This document shows positions 55,270-64,000 of a DNA stretch of 64,000 nt, one piece after another (position 1 is the stretch's first letter; every line of letters starts with the position of its first letter). The notes beneath the pieces were generated by a model, which was given only the letters and a program-made list of their open reading frames with translations, did not search any database and was not told the DNA's origin. This DNA is from Prorocentrum cordatum. Its lineage: Eukaryota > Sar > Dinophyceae > Prorocentrales > Prorocentraceae. The stretch lies in assembly GCA_963575745.1 (NCBI GenBank), contig CAUYUJ010004003.1, positions 330,001-394,000 of the forward strand, read 5' to 3'. The position numbers and the translations under genes were made by a program.

Positions 55270-56393
55270 TGCTGCTTTCCTAGGGGTTCCAACTCCGAGT
55301 TTGGGCCGCACTGGGATAATGTATACAGTTGTCCACGGTCGAATGGCGAGTGGGAGCCTGTCATGGCGGCATACGTGCGCAAACTTTGCAAGACAAGAGT
55401 AATTCCCGAATGAGTGTTCGAACTCAATGTTGTGAAGTTTGGCGAAGACCCTATTAAGGAAACATCTCTCAGGCAAGCATATCGTCGTGCAGTGTGAGCA
55501 CGGCGTGGAAGTGTTTGTAAAACCTGTGTCATGAGTGTGTTCGCAAGACCAATGCGAGGACCGGACTGTGCAATCCACTTGCGCGAAACACACGGACGAG
55601 CAGAATATTCCATTTTGGTTGATCCAGACCAATTCTGACCTTGACTTGTGCAAGGGCGTTGACGAGCAAACTGTGAACACAATAATTGTTGGTGGTTCGC
55701 TGCAGAATAACGCTTTCGGCCGCCGTATTGTATTCTTCGAACCGTTGTCGTTTGAGCGTCGAACACCACAGACTTTGGTCGAGCTGGCGTGTGCCATCCC
55801 AGGTGCACTCGATAGAAATGATGTTCTCACACCGTTTCTCGGCATGGACCCTGCAAACTACATGAAACTCAAATACTTCTATGCTGGGTACATATTTTCA
55901 GCTTCGCAATTCACTGCTCAAATCCCAATTGCTGGACTTGTCGCAGTCGCCCAGACTGCTCTCAAAAAGTATTCCGACACGCTACTCTGGCGGGCGCATT
56001 CCAGCAGACTCTGGTTGTCCTGCTCTGCCGCCGCTGTGGTTAGCAGGTCGTTTTCTCCAGCCAAGCGAAGGTGGTGGTGGTCAGGTACGAATATAGCAAA
56101 AGTTCCGCGCGGCTAAGATGGATACCGCGCCTTCGTATGGCGAATGTTTGGCGAGGTGAATGCTAGCGCGCTGTAGCAATCGCGCGCATCATAATATCAT
56201 TCCTGCTCATTGTCGCCATGCCGCGTCGTGGTGGGGACACATTGAAACTGCCAAAGCAGTTGCACACGGCGTTCGCGGCATTTGCCCTGAGTTCAACCTT
56301 TGGGGAGACGCGGGTGACTTTTCTGTGCTGTTCGATGCGCTTGTGCTAACAGGTGAAGATATAAACTTCGGGAGTTTGGCAAGCTCTTGCTAG
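55270..56393 (+). pseudogene. Decayed protein-coding gene, family not recognised
   Basis: The plus strand reads protein-like in pieces that change frame. The pieces are HWDNVYSCPRSNGEWEPVMA, then after a TGA FELNVVKFGEDPIKETSL, then frame-shifted SGKHIVVQCEHGVEVFVKPV, then after a TGA a long piece at 55535-56116 with FWLIQTNSDLDLCKGVDEQT and MKLKYFYAGYIFSASQFTAQ, and a last piece at 56160-56393 with VAHGVRGICPEFNLWGDAGD. Composition is normal for soluble protein and GC is lower than in neighbouring DNA. I cannot name the family. Two in-frame stops and at least two frameshifts indicate a pseudogene, or a sequence with uncorrected indels. Confidence 0.5.
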
Positions 56394-57376
56394 CCAGATG
56401 TCACAGAATTGTCTCCTCTCCGCATCTGGGTGGTGACAAATGATATGCACGTTCTTGACTTTACCTGTAGAACGCTCGAGTCATCCCAAGGCGCTGCGGC
56501 CGAGTACGATGCTGCGCAGAGTCGCCCGTTGGGTCCCACGCGCTGATCTCACGTAGTCTGCCGGACTGCGAGTGCAGCGGAAGAGGCCAGTGGGCCCCTC
56601 CGCCTCTTCACACGTCGGCGCGTGCACGCAAGCCTGGTCGCCCCCGCGCGCATCCCTCCAGAGCCCCGGCCCCAACCGATGGGTGCTCCCAGGCTCCCCC
56701 GTGCGCTCCCCGTGGTGCTCCGCGCAGCTTGTCCCAGGGCCTCGGGGGCGCGGGCTGGGAATGCCACGCCCCGAAAGGGTCCCGGTTGGGGTGGGGGGGC
56801 ACGCCCCGGAGGCTCCATAGGGGACCTCGGCCGTCGCGGGGCTGGGCCCAGGAGGCCCGATTTGCTCAAGAGCGTGAATGTGTCCGTCGGACATCTGGAC
56901 TCTCGCCTCTCTCGCTCGGGTCCACAGGTCCCCTGAAGTCGCCCCATCTTCGCCCCACGAGGGACAGGAGCGGGGAACTCGTAAGGGCCGCATGAGCATT
57001 CGCAAGGTGTCCCCCGAGACCGCCAACAGGCGCCCAATCCACCCAAAAGAAGCCCACAGCATGCCCACAAGACTCCTCAAATAATCACCGAGATACCACA
57101 CAAGGCCCCCAAGAGGCCTCTGGCCCACGACCAAGGCACGGTGGCGGCAGGGGCCGAAGGCCATTCGGTAGAGAGCGATGCACTTCTTCGCCCCAGAATG
57201 AATCGAGAACTTCTGCTGAGGCCGAAAGGGGGAACTCCAACACAAGAGCCCCGAGCCTCCGAGCCAGCGAGGTCCCAAACATCACCGCCCGTCGATGTGA
57301 AACGTCGAGCGCGGAGTCCTCGAACGGCGAGGACTGCCCCCCCGGCAGGCGAGCGCGCTCCCAACAAAAATGACCA
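56394..57376. other. No gene recognised; dispersed motif at 57118-57165
   Basis: Positions 57118-57165 contain CCACGACCAAGGCACGGTGG followed by GGGGCCGAAGGCCATTCG, shared with 37697-37753 and partly with 53619. Several open frames exist on both strands but none is protein-like. Confidence 0.4.
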
Positions 57377-57553
57377 CATAAGTCTCCTTCGCGGCGACGT
57401 TCGACCGCGATGCCACCCAGAGGGGGGAATACGGCACCCAAACAACGTTGGGTGAGGCCGCGGCCGTGCGCCAACAGCCGGCACGCCAGCCCACCGCGTC
57501 AAACGACACAGGCGGCTGGCGCGCCAGGGCGCAGGCCGAAGCACATGGGTACC
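57377..57553. repeat. 177-bp direct repeat, outer copy
   Basis: Starts CATAAGTCTCCTTCGCGGCG and ends CGCAGGCCGAAGCACATGGG, TACCA. It is about 98% identical to 58017-58193, 640 bp away. It may be one B-type part of split direct repeats of the retrotransposon. Confidence 0.9.
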
Positions 57554-57704
57554 AATGTCCCCCTCGAGGGTGGTGGGTGGGAGAAAAGAAGCGCGACCGC
57601 GGTCGCGTCCGACGCACTCTGGCGAACGGACGCCCCGCGCGTCGCCCCCAGGGTTGGTCCAGAGCCGCACGCTGGCAGACAGAGGACCACACCCCGGCCA
57701 GCCG

Positions 57705-57742
57705 CCCCACCTTAAGAGTGCACACTAGGAAGGTGGGGCGCT
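57705..57742. other. Perfect 10-bp stem-loop between the direct repeats
   Basis: GCCCCACCTT and AAGGTGGGGC form a stem with a loop of under 20 bases, within the retrotransposon's 3' non-coding part. Confidence 0.7.
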
Positions 57743-58016
57743 GCAGACATGACCAGGTACTTGATACCCCGCCCCGCGGCCAGGCGGCAAAGAGGAGACA
57801 TCGCGACCGTGCACGGAAGAGCGGAGGAAGGAAGGGCCCCGACGCACGGCCGCGCGGCGCGCCAGCATGCCCGCGCGGGGCCTGGCCCGCCCGACGTAGC
57901 GGCGGCGCGTGGCGGGTGGACATGCGGGCGCCCGCCATCGGGCGGTGCGCCGACGGCGGGACACTCCCGCCTGGGGGCGTCGACTTATGACTTGCAATAA
58001 CAAGTTATTACTGCCC

Positions 58017-58193
58017 CATAAGTCTCCTTCGCGGCGACGTTCGACCGCGATGCCGCCCAGAGGGGGGAATACGGCACCCAAACAACGTTGGGTGAGGCCG
58101 CGGCCGTGCGCCAACAGCCGACACGCCAGTCCACCGCGTCAAACGACACAGGCGGCTGGCGCGCCAGGGCGCAGGCCGAAGCACGTGGGTACC
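58017..58193. repeat. 177-bp direct repeat, inner copy
   Basis: Same as 57377-57553 with about four substitutions. It lies 186 bp past the recombinase stop codon. Confidence 0.9.
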
Positions 58194-58378
58194 ATACCCA
58201 CTGCCGCGGACCCAGGGGCTGAGGCCGAGCGCTGCCCCACGCAGCGGGCCTGCGGCACCCGCAGGCACGCTGCCGCCCAATGCCAGGCAGAGAGACGGCC
58301 GCAGACGCGTGGCCCGCGAGAGAGCGACCGATGGACCGAACGAGGGCGAACGAGCGTGCGAAGGGGCCTGGCGCGACG

Positions 58379-60049
58379 TTACTTGCACCGACCAAGCGTG
58401 GAATGACGTCGCTGGACGCCGGGGGTTTCCGAATCCCCACCCTCGTCGTCACTGGGCGACGCGCCGAAATGCGCCTCGGCGACGGCCTGGCGCTCCATCT
58501 TCTCAACGTCAAGATAGCGCATCCAAGCTGGCATCTGCCAGTCACCTGCCTTCAGGATGTCGGTGACTCGGCCGCCGAACTCCACAATGTCTTGGGCGTG
58601 GCCCCGACGGAACGAGCGGGCGCCGCAGGCGTCGGCGTTAACTACTCCCGCGTGACGCAGTGCCGACCGCAGCGCGTTACGTACACCCGTGGCGCACCAG
58701 CCCGCCCACGGGGCCTCTCCAACGGACTGCGAGTTGAACCGCGCGCCGAGAGCGTGCACGGGGCACGTGGCGCGTGAGCGCTGACGCCAGCAATTGCGCA
58801 CAATAGTTGTCCGTCTTTCCCGGTTCTTCCGTCTGGCGAGCGATATGACGGCCGCCTCTTCGCAGATGAAAAGGCCCGCGCGTAAATGTGACGCGTCGTC
58901 GAGAGAGGCGGACCGTTGGATGACCAGCGCTTCCGACGGGAGGCGAAGTAGAAACGCGTGCGCGGTCACGAAGAGGAGACCCAGCCCGGATCCCTCTGGT
59001 AACGCGCCTGGGCGTTCCAGTAGCTGTTCCAGCACGTGCATCCGGACCGCCATGCGGGGTCGTGCCGACCAACCCGAACGCTTCTCGATAGCCAGCTTGG
59101 CGCCAGCCAGCGACGCGTGCGTGAACGCGGCGTCTGCCACGCGCGCGACGTGGCATGCCTTCTTCAAATGCGAAAGGTAATTGCAGAACGTCGCGCGACA
59201 CCTGAACGTCGTAGACCAGAGGAAAAGACCGTCGACCGACGGCGGGAGTTCGCTGCCTTTGCGCTGCAAAACGTCGCGCGCGAACTTCGCCCAACATTCG
59301 AAGCCGCTGCGAACCTGCGGTAGTGACCGTGGGCACGATCCGAGCAGGGCGCTGTTACGGGCAACCTGGGCCCGCGCCCGCCCCGCCTCGGGCGACGTGA
59401 CGGCTGCGGCAGCCTTCGCGATCTCGCAACGCGGATCGCCCATCTGACGCTCGAAACCTTCCGTTGCCGTACGTAGCGCACGGCGTACCGCTGCCACTGG
59501 GTCCGCTGCCGAGCTGCGGCTGCGCCGCCGACGGGCCGTAAGCAACGCGGGTGGGGGCCCCGGTGGCGGCGCCGGCCCTGGGATGCCCTGCGCGCGCGGC
59601 CGCGCGCGAAGACGTCGCGCGCGTGCAACGTGCGGAGAAAAGCGGTCTGCGACGGACCACGCGGGGTGCCCATAACCGCACGCTCGAGGAAGAGGACGAT
59701 GAATAAGCCGAGCTCGCAGAGCCTTGACTCGACGGGCGCGCCCGCGCTGCCTCGCCACCGTTGGGCCTGGCGTTCGCCCATCGCCCTTACGAATACGCGC
59801 GGCGCGCGCGCGACCCGCGCGCCCGCGATGCGCGCCACCCTGCGGGCGTGCCAGCAGCTCTCGCACTGCTGTCGCTGCGGTGACAGAAAGGCGTTCACGA
59901 CCCAGAAAGTCATCGAACAGCGCGCCCTCGAGGTGCCGCCAGCGCGTCATCCCGTTAAACCGCAGGCAAGAGCAAACCGCGTCGATATCAGCACGTGACG
60001 CTCTGGGCAGAACATTGCTCAGCTGAGCGGCGAAATCGTCGTGAGACAT
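58379..60049 (-). CDS. Tyrosine recombinase of the DIRS-like element
   Basis: The ATG at 60049 gives MSHDDFAAQLSNVLPRASRA and a 556-residue protein. An N-terminal segment (RADIDAVCSCLRFNGMTRWR) is followed by an Arg/Pro-rich linker, a core-binding-like helical region (FCNYLSHLKKACHVARVADA) and the catalytic domain. The catalytic domain shows an Arg in AHAFLLRLPSEAL, the C-terminal cluster GARSFRRGHAQDIVEFGGR, a GDW and the nucleophile Tyr in WMRYLDVEK. This is the R...R-x-x-H/W...Y arrangement of tyrosine recombinases that integrate a circular DNA copy. The frame extends 102 codons upstream, overlapping the RNase H frame, without a better start. Among the element's genes it alone is uninterrupted. 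Confidence 0.88.
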   Translation of the reverse strand: MSHDDFAAQLSNVLPRASRADIDAVCSCLRFNGMTRWRHLEGALFDDFLGRERLSVTAATAVRELLARPQGGAHRGRAGRARAARIRKGDGRTPGPTVARQRGRARRVKALRARLIHRPLPRACGYGHPAWSVADRFSPHVARARRLRARPRAQGIPGPAPPPGPPPALLTARRRRSRSSAADPVAAVRRALRTATEGFERQMGDPRCEIAKAAAAVTSPEAGRARAQVARNSALLGSCPRSLPQVRSGFECWAKFARDVLQRKGSELPPSVDGLFLWSTTFRCRATFCNYLSHLKKACHVARVADAAFTHASLAGAKLAIEKRSGWSARPRMAVRMHVLEQLLERPGALPEGSGLGLLFVTAHAFLLRLPSEALVIQRSASLDDASHLRAGLFICEEAAVISLARRKNRERRTTIVRNCWRQRSRATCPVHALGARFNSQSVGEAPWAGWCATGVRNALRSALRHAGVVNADACGARSFRRGHAQDIVEFGGRVTDILKAGDWQMPAWMRYLDVEKMERQAVAEAHFGASPSDDEGGDSETPGVQRRHSTLGRCK

Positions 60050-60194
60050 AATGATGCAGGCTAGGTCGCGTGGACCTCGCGGTGTGAGCCCCTGCTGAGT
60101 GGCGCGCGTCAACCGTGGCGCGCGCCGCGAGATACCCGATAGCTGGCGCCGAATTTCGGCTGCCTCGCAGCGTAGCCGTGCTGCGAGCGCTGGC

Positions 60195-60925
60195 TCACCT
60201 TGTCGGGATGAGCATCGACGTCCATGACGCTGGCGTGCAGAACGCCTCGTCCAGGTGCGGATCAATGCGCACTGCACCGAGCTGCCGCAGCAGCCCGAAC
60301 TCACCCCTGGACGGATCATCTGCGATATTTTCGTCTGTCGGCACCCGCTCCACACGTGCTAGACACCGCAATTGCGCAATCTTGACCCAGAGGCCGTGTG
60401 CGAGACAAGCGTGATCGAACGCGCGTGCGGCGCCGCTGCCGGCGGCGGCCTGCGCGCCTGCGTTGTCAGACCAGATTACGACGCGCCGACGGCGGAGCAG
60501 GTGTTCAACCGAGCACAAGCCCAGGGCAATGCTCAGCATTTCCAAGCCCATGATTTGATTATCTTCCCTGGGCTGGAACGCCTTCAAGATCCTGGCGCAC
60601 GCGTGCGCGCGCGTCGCGACCAAAACTCACGCTGACCTGCGCAGCCGTGCCGGTCGGCAGGAGGCACGCACGTGCAGTAGCATTTGTTGTCAACGAACAG
60701 CACGGCGGCCGCCATGGGCGGGCGGCTGGCTGCGTCGCAGAACAGATGGGCCACGGGGCCCGCCGCTTCGTCGCACCACCTGCGTGACTGTGCCAGCTCG
60801 TCGCCCAGCACTATCAACCGCCACCGCAGCACTAGCCGTGGCGCTTGCGGCATGTCGGGAGAGCCGCGATGTGCCTGGGCGTAGATCGGCCTGCCGCAAC
60901 GTGGGCGTGGCAAATGGGTGCGCTG
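60195..60925 (-). pseudogene. RNase H domain of the DIRS-like element, frameshifted
   Basis: Two overlapping frames make up one domain. About 60925-60660 gives RWRLIVLGDELAQSRRWCDE and HLFCDAASRPPMAAAVLFVD, with the first catalytic Asp near 60736. Then 60623-60195 gives NQIMGLEMLSIALGL (Glu near 60542), VVIWSDNAGAQAA (Asp near 60467) and PTDENIADDPSRGEF (Asp near 60320). All four acidic residues are present, but a frameshift lies between 60.66 and 60.60 kb. It would remove RNA from the hybrid during replication if repaired by frameshifting. Confidence 0.8.
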
Positions 60926-60928
60926 CCG

Positions 60929-61690
60929 GCGCACGGTACAGAAAAACACACCTGAGCATGGCGCGCCCCGCGCGGTTGAACATGTTACCGGATGCCCAGG
61001 CTAGTGCGCCCGCGAGTTTGCTCGCGTCACCTGGCCGCGCGCGCCGCGACGCTGCGTGGCGGGCCGCAAACTGGGTCCACGCCTGCGCGTAAGATGCCCG
61101 AATCGAGTGCCAACGTGATACGTGCTGTCCACTTAGCGATCTTGTCGGGCAGCGGAACGCACGACATCCCCTCCGATGAGAGGTCGACGCGAAGTCCCAG
61201 GATACCGAGCGGGACAGCACAGGAAATCTTCTCGTCTGCCAGCGCGGACCGGCCCAATAAGCATCTTACGATGCGCGCGATGCAATCCAGCAGGTGTTCG
61301 ACCTGCCGCGCGGCGCGCGACGGCGACCGATCGGCCGGCTCGCGTGACACCCCGCGCCTCGGCCCACCTTTCGGCGCCGAACATATCGTCCACGTAACGA
61401 AGGATCGCCGCGTGGAGTACACGGCGTAGAATCGCGCATATGAGGGCGCCAACGCGTTCCCAGTTATGAACGCTTGCAACTGCGCGGGGGACAAGTGCGA
61501 CGCGGTGTGTGCCGAGAGCGGACGACGCGCCTGCCCCGAATGGGCACGCGCAGTGAGCATGCGCCGTGACCTCATCCTTGTAACGGAATATGACCCTAAT
61601 CAAAGCCCGATGCTCAGGTCGCAGCGGAAGCCTCCGGAAGGCGGCGTCGATGTCGAGCTTAAACAAGCGCGGCACAGCGGGTGCCTGCAA
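60929..61690 (-). pseudogene. Reverse transcriptase of the DIRS-like element, frameshifted
   Basis: The palm lies in one frame from 61690: FKLDIDAAFRRLPL (first Asp pair, 61657-61646), CPFGA, SVHNWERVGALICAILRR and LRYVDDMF (YVDD at 61396-61385). An extra stretch of about 17 residues sits between CPFGA and VASVHNW compared with the usual family spacing. After YVDD the reading moves to a second frame (EHLLDCIARIVRCLLGRSAL to WTARITLALDSGILRAG, 61305-61083). It then moves to a third (GDASKLAGALAWASGNMFNR, 61031-60929), which is the thumb/connection. Catalytic residues are intact; continuity is not. Confidence 0.82.
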
Positions 61691-61884
61691 CCCGGGCGCG
61701 CGTGGCCCTTGCGCCCTCGCGACGCAGCGGCCACCGTTTCAGTAAATAGTCGGCAAAGCAGGTATAGGTGATCAATTGTCCCGTGCCGCATGCGCTCACG
61801 CGGACGCGTTGCGGTGTTGATGCCGGCAATGGAGCAATCGCCCACCGCGCGAACCTGCCGCGAAGTGCGCGCGCACGACAAACT

Positions 61885-62985
61885 TTAAACAACGCTTCGC
61901 GCGGGCGCGCGCGCGCCTTGCGGGCGCCGTCGCTCCGGACACCCTGTGCTACCCCGAACCGGGGCACCAGAATGCAAGTCGAGGTCTGACAGAGCCTCGG
62001 GCGCTCGCATCCTCCATAATCGGAAATCTTTAACCGTGAGGCCCCACAACTCTTGCGCGTTGGGGTCGGAGCGTAAACGCGCGAACAGACGCTTGTTTGC
62101 CGCCCGGGCGCCCTTTAAAAGAACCTCGGTGGACTTCTCTTGCGGAAATGTAGCAGGCACGCCAATGCCCGACACCGGTAATTCACCCAGCAGGGGCGCC
62201 CCCTCGCGCGCGACGGGCGCGCGATGGCAAACGACGGCGGCACGTGGGCTCGCCTGACGAAAGAACTCCACGCATTCGCGATCAATGTGTCCAATGCTGG
62301 CCGCCAACTCTGCAAGCAGCGGCCCGTTGACATGCCCGGCGGCCCCGCGAACGCCTTCGTCTGCGCCGCGGTGCCGCGCCTCGATGGCGCCACTCTGCTC
62401 GAGCTGGCGGGCCCGAGTTTCAATGCGCCAAACGGCTTCTTCGCGCGCTCGCCGGACCGCGCCGGGCGTGCGCTCACTGATCCAGCGCGCCGCGTCTGAG
62501 ACGTCTGTCGCCAACGTGATCTTCTTTTCAAATTCGTATGTCCTGCCTTGGGCCTGACGTATGAAGTCGCGCATGAGGGCGCACTTTGCGCCGGCGCCGC
62601 GCCGCCCCGCGCCGGCGGCGCCGGCGCGGGCGGCGCGCCCTTCGCCGTGCAACGTCGTTTCGGCGGCGGCGGCGGCGCCGGTGTGATGCATGACCGTCGT
62701 GGCCGCACCACCATAATACAAGAGTGCGAAGACTGCGCAACCGTGAGCCCCTGCGCGTCCTCCCTTGCAACAAAACTTTGCCGCCGCTGACTCCACGAGA
62801 GGCGCGACGCCGCCGATGCGCGCGTTTGCGGTGGCAACCGATGCCACCCGCCACACTCCACCAATGCGCGTGGGCAGGACGATGGCGCGAGAGCATTGGT
62901 AGCGCACCCCCAAGCCGAGCAGGGCCTCGCACGAGAAGCCCTGGCCTCTGCGGGATGCTTGTGCGCCTTCCACGGGTGCACCCAC
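61885..62985 (-). CDS. Pre-RT region of the DIRS-like element
   Basis: A 366-codon frame includes LRSDPNAQELWGLTVKDFRL and MRAPEALSDLDL, a segment that in dinoflagellate DIRS proteins precedes the RT. After HSGAPV (about 61959) the family sequence continues in another frame as PRFGVAQGVRSDGARKARA. This is therefore a frameshifted polyprotein part rather than a full protein. The Ala/Gly/Arg-rich half (62985-62600) is less certain. Confidence 0.6.
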   Translation of the reverse strand: MGAPVEGAQASRRGQGFSCEALLGLGVRYQCSRAIVLPTRIGGVWRVASVATANARIGGVAPLVESAAAKFCCKGGRAGAHGCAVFALLYYGGAATTVMHHTGAAAAAETTLHGEGRAARAGAAGAGRRGAGAKCALMRDFIRQAQGRTYEFEKKITLATDVSDAARWISERTPGAVRRAREEAVWRIETRARQLEQSGAIEARHRGADEGVRGAAGHVNGPLLAELAASIGHIDRECVEFFRQASPRAAVVCHRAPVAREGAPLLGELPVSGIGVPATFPQEKSTEVLLKGARAANKRLFARLRSDPNAQELWGLTVKDFRLWRMRAPEALSDLDLHSGAPVRGSTGCPERRRPQGARAPARSVV

Positions 62986-63178
62986 CGCGGATAAGGCGAG
63001 ACCAGACCTGCGTGCAACGCCGCGCGCCGCGTCATGCGCGCTAGCAGGAACGCTGCGTGCCTTGGGACGGGCCGCGCGCGAATGGCCCTCTCTTCATAGA
63101 AATGTAACCGCAGGCGAATGCGTCAAAATGCCTCAGCGCGAGGCCGGCGCGCTGCGCTAGGCAGGAAAGCCGCGCAGG

Positions 63179-63980
63179 TCACGGACACCGCCTGCGTAAT
63201 CTGCAGCAGCGCCTGCCGCGCGCGCGGCCGCGGAGCGAACGGCGCGACCGCGCAAACATTGCGAGGGCGCCGCGAGTCGGGGACGTCACGCGCTCCCCTA
63301 CTTCTTGGCCCATTTCGCGGGCCGTGGCGGCGTGCGCGGCGCGTCTGGCGCCGGCCTCTTCGAGCTGCCCCACGCCCCCGTCTTCCACGTAGATCGGCCC
63401 CAGCCGCCGCTGTGCCAGGACGCGCCGGAATGCGAAGAGCGCGTCTCCGCCGCGCCCTTGTTCGGCGCGGCGCGGCCACTGCCGCGGCCGTTGCCCGCGG
63501 GCGTGGCCTGGGCGGCCTGCCCCTGCGCCTGCAAACGCAACTGTCACGCGCGACGCGCGACGCCCCGGGCACGCGCGGGCGACCTTGGCTGCGCGGTCGA
63601 ACTCGTTCTCGGCAGTCCGCAGGGACAACGCGTCGAGCCCTTTCGAGGCCTCCTCAATATCGAACTTCTCGACGCCGCTCTGTCGCGAGCGCTCGGCCCA
63701 GCTCTTGCGGACGATTTTGTCGCACAGGAGCCCGAGCCCCGCCTTGCGGCCCGCGAGCGGAGCTTCCAAAGCTACCTCGCGAAAGGCAACGGGCGCGCGC
63801 GCCGCTACGTGCGCGCGCTGGCACGTCGCGGACCTGGAGCACAAATCGCTTATGCCCAAAGCGGCGTGCGTAAGATAGCTGCTTAGTGGAAGCAGCCGCA
63901 ATCGCCCATGCGTCGTAGGCGAGGTGAAACTCGGCCCACGACAACGCGCGCTGACCTTTACTGCCGCACTCAGCCGTCAC
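63179..63980 (-). pseudogene. N-terminal ORF of the DIRS-like element, frameshifted
   Basis: The first frame gives WAEFHLAYDAWAIAAASTKQ, LSYARRFGHKRFVLQV (63980-63833). A second frame from about 63790 continues VAFREVALEAPLAGRKAG, LLCDKIVRKSWAERSRQSGV and EKFDIEEASKGLDALSLRTA. Together they match the usual order in dinoflagellate DIRS polyproteins (WAEx, DAWAIAAx, HK, VLQV, LYDxIVRKSW, FDIExAS). The frameshift lies between 63833 and 63790. The start is near or beyond the window edge. The role is unknown, possibly gag-like. Confidence 0.65.
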
Positions 63981-64000
63981 TCCGCTGGCGTCTGCGTCGT

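Larger units (their letters stand above)
57377..64000 (-). mobile_element. DIRS-like tyrosine-recombinase retrotransposon (5' end outside window)
   Basis: Minus-strand order is: N-terminal ORF with the WAEFHLAYDAWAIAAAS motif, pre-RT region, reverse transcriptase with LDIDAAF and YVDD, RT thumb, RNase H, tyrosine recombinase, then a pair of direct repeats. RT plus RNase H plus a tyrosine recombinase instead of a DDE integrase defines DIRS/Ngaro-type elements, which are common in dinoflagellates. Coding is interrupted by at least six frame changes upstream of the recombinase. The left boundary is set at the outer direct repeat and is an inference; the right end lies beyond the window. Confidence 0.88.

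Noticed and set aside
60050-60355. Extending the recombinase start to 60355
   Set aside because: The first 102 codons overlap the RNase H frame in antisense-like composition, and a good ATG with family-like MSHDD sequence lies at 60049.

Overview
This window looks like nuclear DNA of a dinoflagellate. The evidence is a GC-rich sequence with very sparse coding content, exons separated by introns of up to about 11 kb, intron-like elements with terminal inverted repeats (TIRs) and target-site duplications (introners), a single-domain voltage-gated cation channel with a C-terminal EF-hand pair, and a DIRS-type tyrosine-recombinase retrotransposon. The composition would fit a genome such as Prorocentrum or a relative, but the species cannot be fixed from the sequence. 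Nothing bacterial or organellar was seen, and most long open frames here are side effects of GC-rich, 3n-period repeats.

Layout. From about 0.5 to 14.5 kb, minus strand, lies a voltage-gated channel gene: a voltage-sensor exon (14248-13519), a pore/S6 exon (2233-1979) and an EF-hand exon (1062-526). The intron between the first two is about 11.3 kb and is filled with microsatellites, minisatellites, a 300-bp tandem array and C-tract inverted repeats. From 14.5 to 19.5 kb there are small minus-strand putative exons, two related introner elements and several short palindromic elements. From 19.7 to 31 kb there is a succession of tandem arrays (54-bp, ~55-bp, ~81-bp, 18-bp and ~28-bp units) and a four-copy dispersed block. 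From 31 to 46 kb there are triplet-repeat tracts, a 117-bp and a 255-bp duplication, a ~1-kb duplicated unit built of the ubiquitous GGCCTCTTGG-type repeat, and a 1.7-kb CAGCCT array.

From 46.5 to 53.4 kb two minus-strand loci encode arrays of a ~48-residue acidic/basic repeat (key residues DADGTKWQVTEGRG). The second locus has a clear N-terminal domain, 18 repeats in a six-unit higher-order pattern, and a lesion after repeat 6. From 54.0 to 56.4 kb lies a stretch of lower GC with protein-like but broken plus-strand reading. From about 57.4 kb to the right edge is a minus-strand DIRS-like retrotransposon. Its reverse transcriptase and RNase H are split by several frameshifts, its tyrosine recombinase frame is intact, and a 177-bp direct repeat beyond the recombinase may be part of split direct repeats.

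Most of the window is therefore intron or intergenic satellite DNA. The most interesting points are the TIR elements that behave as introns, the higher-order repeat protein, and the DIRS element with decayed polymerase but preserved recombinase.
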